A DNA stretch of 24,178 nucleotides, taken from DATBFX01 sp034667245. GTDB taxonomy: Bacteria; Chloroflexota; Chloroflexia; Thermomicrobiales; UBA6265. The translations under genes and the position numbers were made by a program. The stretch is from contig JAXDKI010000165.1 in NCBI GenBank assembly GCA_034667245.1, positions 1 through 24,178 of the forward strand, in the 5' to 3' direction. This document shows positions 23,396 to 24,178 of the stretch, piece after piece. Within the stretch, counting starts at the first letter, position 1, and the number at the start of each line of letters is the position of its first letter. A model generated the notes under the pieces. It ran no database searches. It had not been told where the DNA came from and worked only from the letters and a program-made list of their open reading frames with translations.

Positions 23396-24040
23396 TTACT
23401 CTTCGACTGAGACAGCACCGTCGTTCGCCCTGGCGCTGAAGTCCATCTCGTGGGTGAGTAAGATTGCCTCGGCGACTTCGCGCATCGACTTCCGGGCGTC
23501 CATGCTCGTCTTGCGGATGCGGTGAAAGGCTTCGGACTCACGTAGTCCGTGGACTTCCATGAGGACGCCCTTGGCCCGCTCGACGACCTTGCGGGATTCG
23601 AGTGCCTCTTTGAGGCTCCCGACCTCGCGCTCCAGCGCCTGGAACTCCTCAAAGCGAGCCAGCGAGAGCTCGATCACCGGCATCAACTCGGCCTCGCGGA
23701 ACGGCTTGACGACGTAACCGACGACACCCGCTTGCTTGGCCCTATCGACAAGCGCCTGATCGGAGTAGGCGGTCAAGAGTACAACGGGCGCGATCCGGTC
23801 CTCGGTAAGACCCTCGGCGGCGGAGATGCCGTCGAGATCGGGCATCTTGATGTCCATGATGACGAGGTCCGGGCGAAGTTTCCGGGCCAGTTCCATCGCC
23901 GAGCGTCCGTCGCCGGCTTCGCCAATGACGTCGTAACCCAGATGCGTCAACATCTCGCGCAGATCGAGCCGGATGAGCGACTCGTCGTCGGCGATGATGA
24001 TCCGGCACGGTGCGCTACGGGTACCCGCGGGATTCCTCAT
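23396..24040 (-). CDS. pdtaR: Response regulator with ANTAR RNA-binding domain (PdtaR-like)
   Basis: 214 residues. The receiver domain has the acidic pocket Asp18-Asp19, phosphoacceptor Asp63 (LVIMDIKMPDLDG), Thr90 and Lys112 (VVKPF). A helical linker leads to an ANTAR domain (about 140-195) with ESRKVVERAKGVLM and the Ala/aromatic pattern of the family. ANTAR proteins bind paired hairpins in mRNA leaders and block terminators when phosphorylated. The order and wording of motifs closely resemble mycobacterial PdtaR as I remember it. The partner histidine kinase (PdtaS) is not in the window. ATG 24040 is the only plausible start; its Shine-Dalgarno is weak. Confidence 0.93.
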   Translation of the reverse strand: MRNPAGTRSAPCRIIIADDESLIRLDLREMLTHLGYDVIGEAGDGRSAMELARKLRPDLVIMDIKMPDLDGISAAEGLTEDRIAPVVLLTAYSDQALVDRAKQAGVVGYVVKPFREAELMPVIELSLARFEEFQALEREVGSLKEALESRKVVERAKGVLMEVHGLRESEAFHRIRKTSMDARKSMREVAEAILLTHEMDFSARANDGAVSVEE

Positions 24041-24106
24041 CTATGTATTGCCCAATCAGGAACGCGGTCGACGCCGCATGTCTTCTTGACCCACGACCAC
24101 GGGGAG

Positions 24107-24124
24107 AAAAAAGCGCTACCGCGC
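24107..24124 (-). terminator. Intrinsic terminator after the tRNA gene
   Basis: On the minus strand GCGC, loop GGTA, GCGC is followed directly by six T (+ strand 24107-24112). It lies 30 bases past the tRNA 3' end and before the response regulator gene. The stem is only four GC pairs but the T-run is the best in the window. Confidence 0.55.
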
Positions 24125-24153
24125 CGCGTCGCCCGATCGTGCCTGTTGGAGGT

Positions 24154-24178
24154 TGGTCGGGGCGAGAGGATTCGAACC
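24154..24178 (-). tRNA. tRNA 3' end, probably tRNA-Pro (partial)
   Basis: Read on the minus strand, the edge of the window gives a T-loop TTCGAAT, the T-stem half CCTCT, the acceptor half CGCCCCG, discriminator A and an encoded CCA (24154-24156). The 5' acceptor half must be CGGGGCG. A C1-G72 pair with A73 is typical of bacterial proline tRNAs. The anticodon is outside the window, so identity is inferred. Confidence 0.8.

Noticed and set aside
1..24178. CRISPR arrays, insertion sequences, prophage or toxin-antitoxin genes
   Set aside because: Read through on both strands; no regularly spaced repeats, transposases, integrases or small paired toxin genes were seen.

Overview
The window is GC-rich bacterial chromosome with dense, short-gapped genes. 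The gene set points to a Chloroflexota bacterium, probably of the Thermomicrobia/Sphaerobacter type. It carries a MoxR/DUF58/transglutaminase cluster, a DnaB helicase with DnaD-like and DnaI/DnaC-like partners, CdaA/CdaR, a PdtaR-like ANTAR regulator, and a GTAGGGG-type dispersed palindrome. This placement rests on gene content and recalled family resemblance, not on a marker gene or a search.

Left arm (1-5240, minus strand): reading from 5240 down, a MoxR AAA+ ATPase, a DUF58 membrane protein, a membrane transglutaminase with a DUF4129-like tail, and the start of a ribokinase-like PfkB sugar kinase that runs off the window edge. Two of the junctions are 8-base stop/start overlaps, so this is one tightly coupled operon. 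It diverges from polA across a roughly 310-base region (5241-5550) holding candidate promoters in both directions and an attenuator-like hairpin in the moxR leader.

Centre (5551-14977, plus strand): DNA polymerase I (all three domains), a small FmdB zinc-ribbon protein with its own good promoter, serine acetyltransferase (cysE) behind a structured leader that can mask its ribosome-binding site, cysteinyl-tRNA synthetase (cysS), and a SpoU-family RNA 2'-O-methyltransferase (rlmB-like) overlapping cysS. A 380-base gap follows with a perfect 13-bp palindrome. Then come a Tat-exported peptidoglycan amidase with four SH3b repeats, and ribosomal protein L9 (rplI) with a good promoter.

Right arm (15138-24178): replicative helicase dnaB, a DnaD-domain protein and a DnaI/DnaC-type helicase loader form a primosome cluster; the last two overlap by 92 bases. 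Next is a large TPR protein whose disordered N-terminus repeats a Thr-x-x-[Ile/Leu/Met] motif a dozen or more times. Then come the membrane diadenylate cyclase cdaA (with an unusual DAA in place of the DGA motif) and its YbbR-domain partner cdaR. Convergent to these, on the minus strand, are a PdtaR-like response regulator with an ANTAR RNA-binding output domain and the 3' end of a probable proline tRNA with a terminator.

Most genes are housekeeping: replication and repair, cysteine supply and charging, translation, cell wall and c-di-AMP signalling. No transposase, CRISPR array, prophage or toxin system was seen. The least explained items are the TPR protein's Thr-motif array, the CdaA motif change, the cysE leader, and the compositionally foreign helicase-loader gene.
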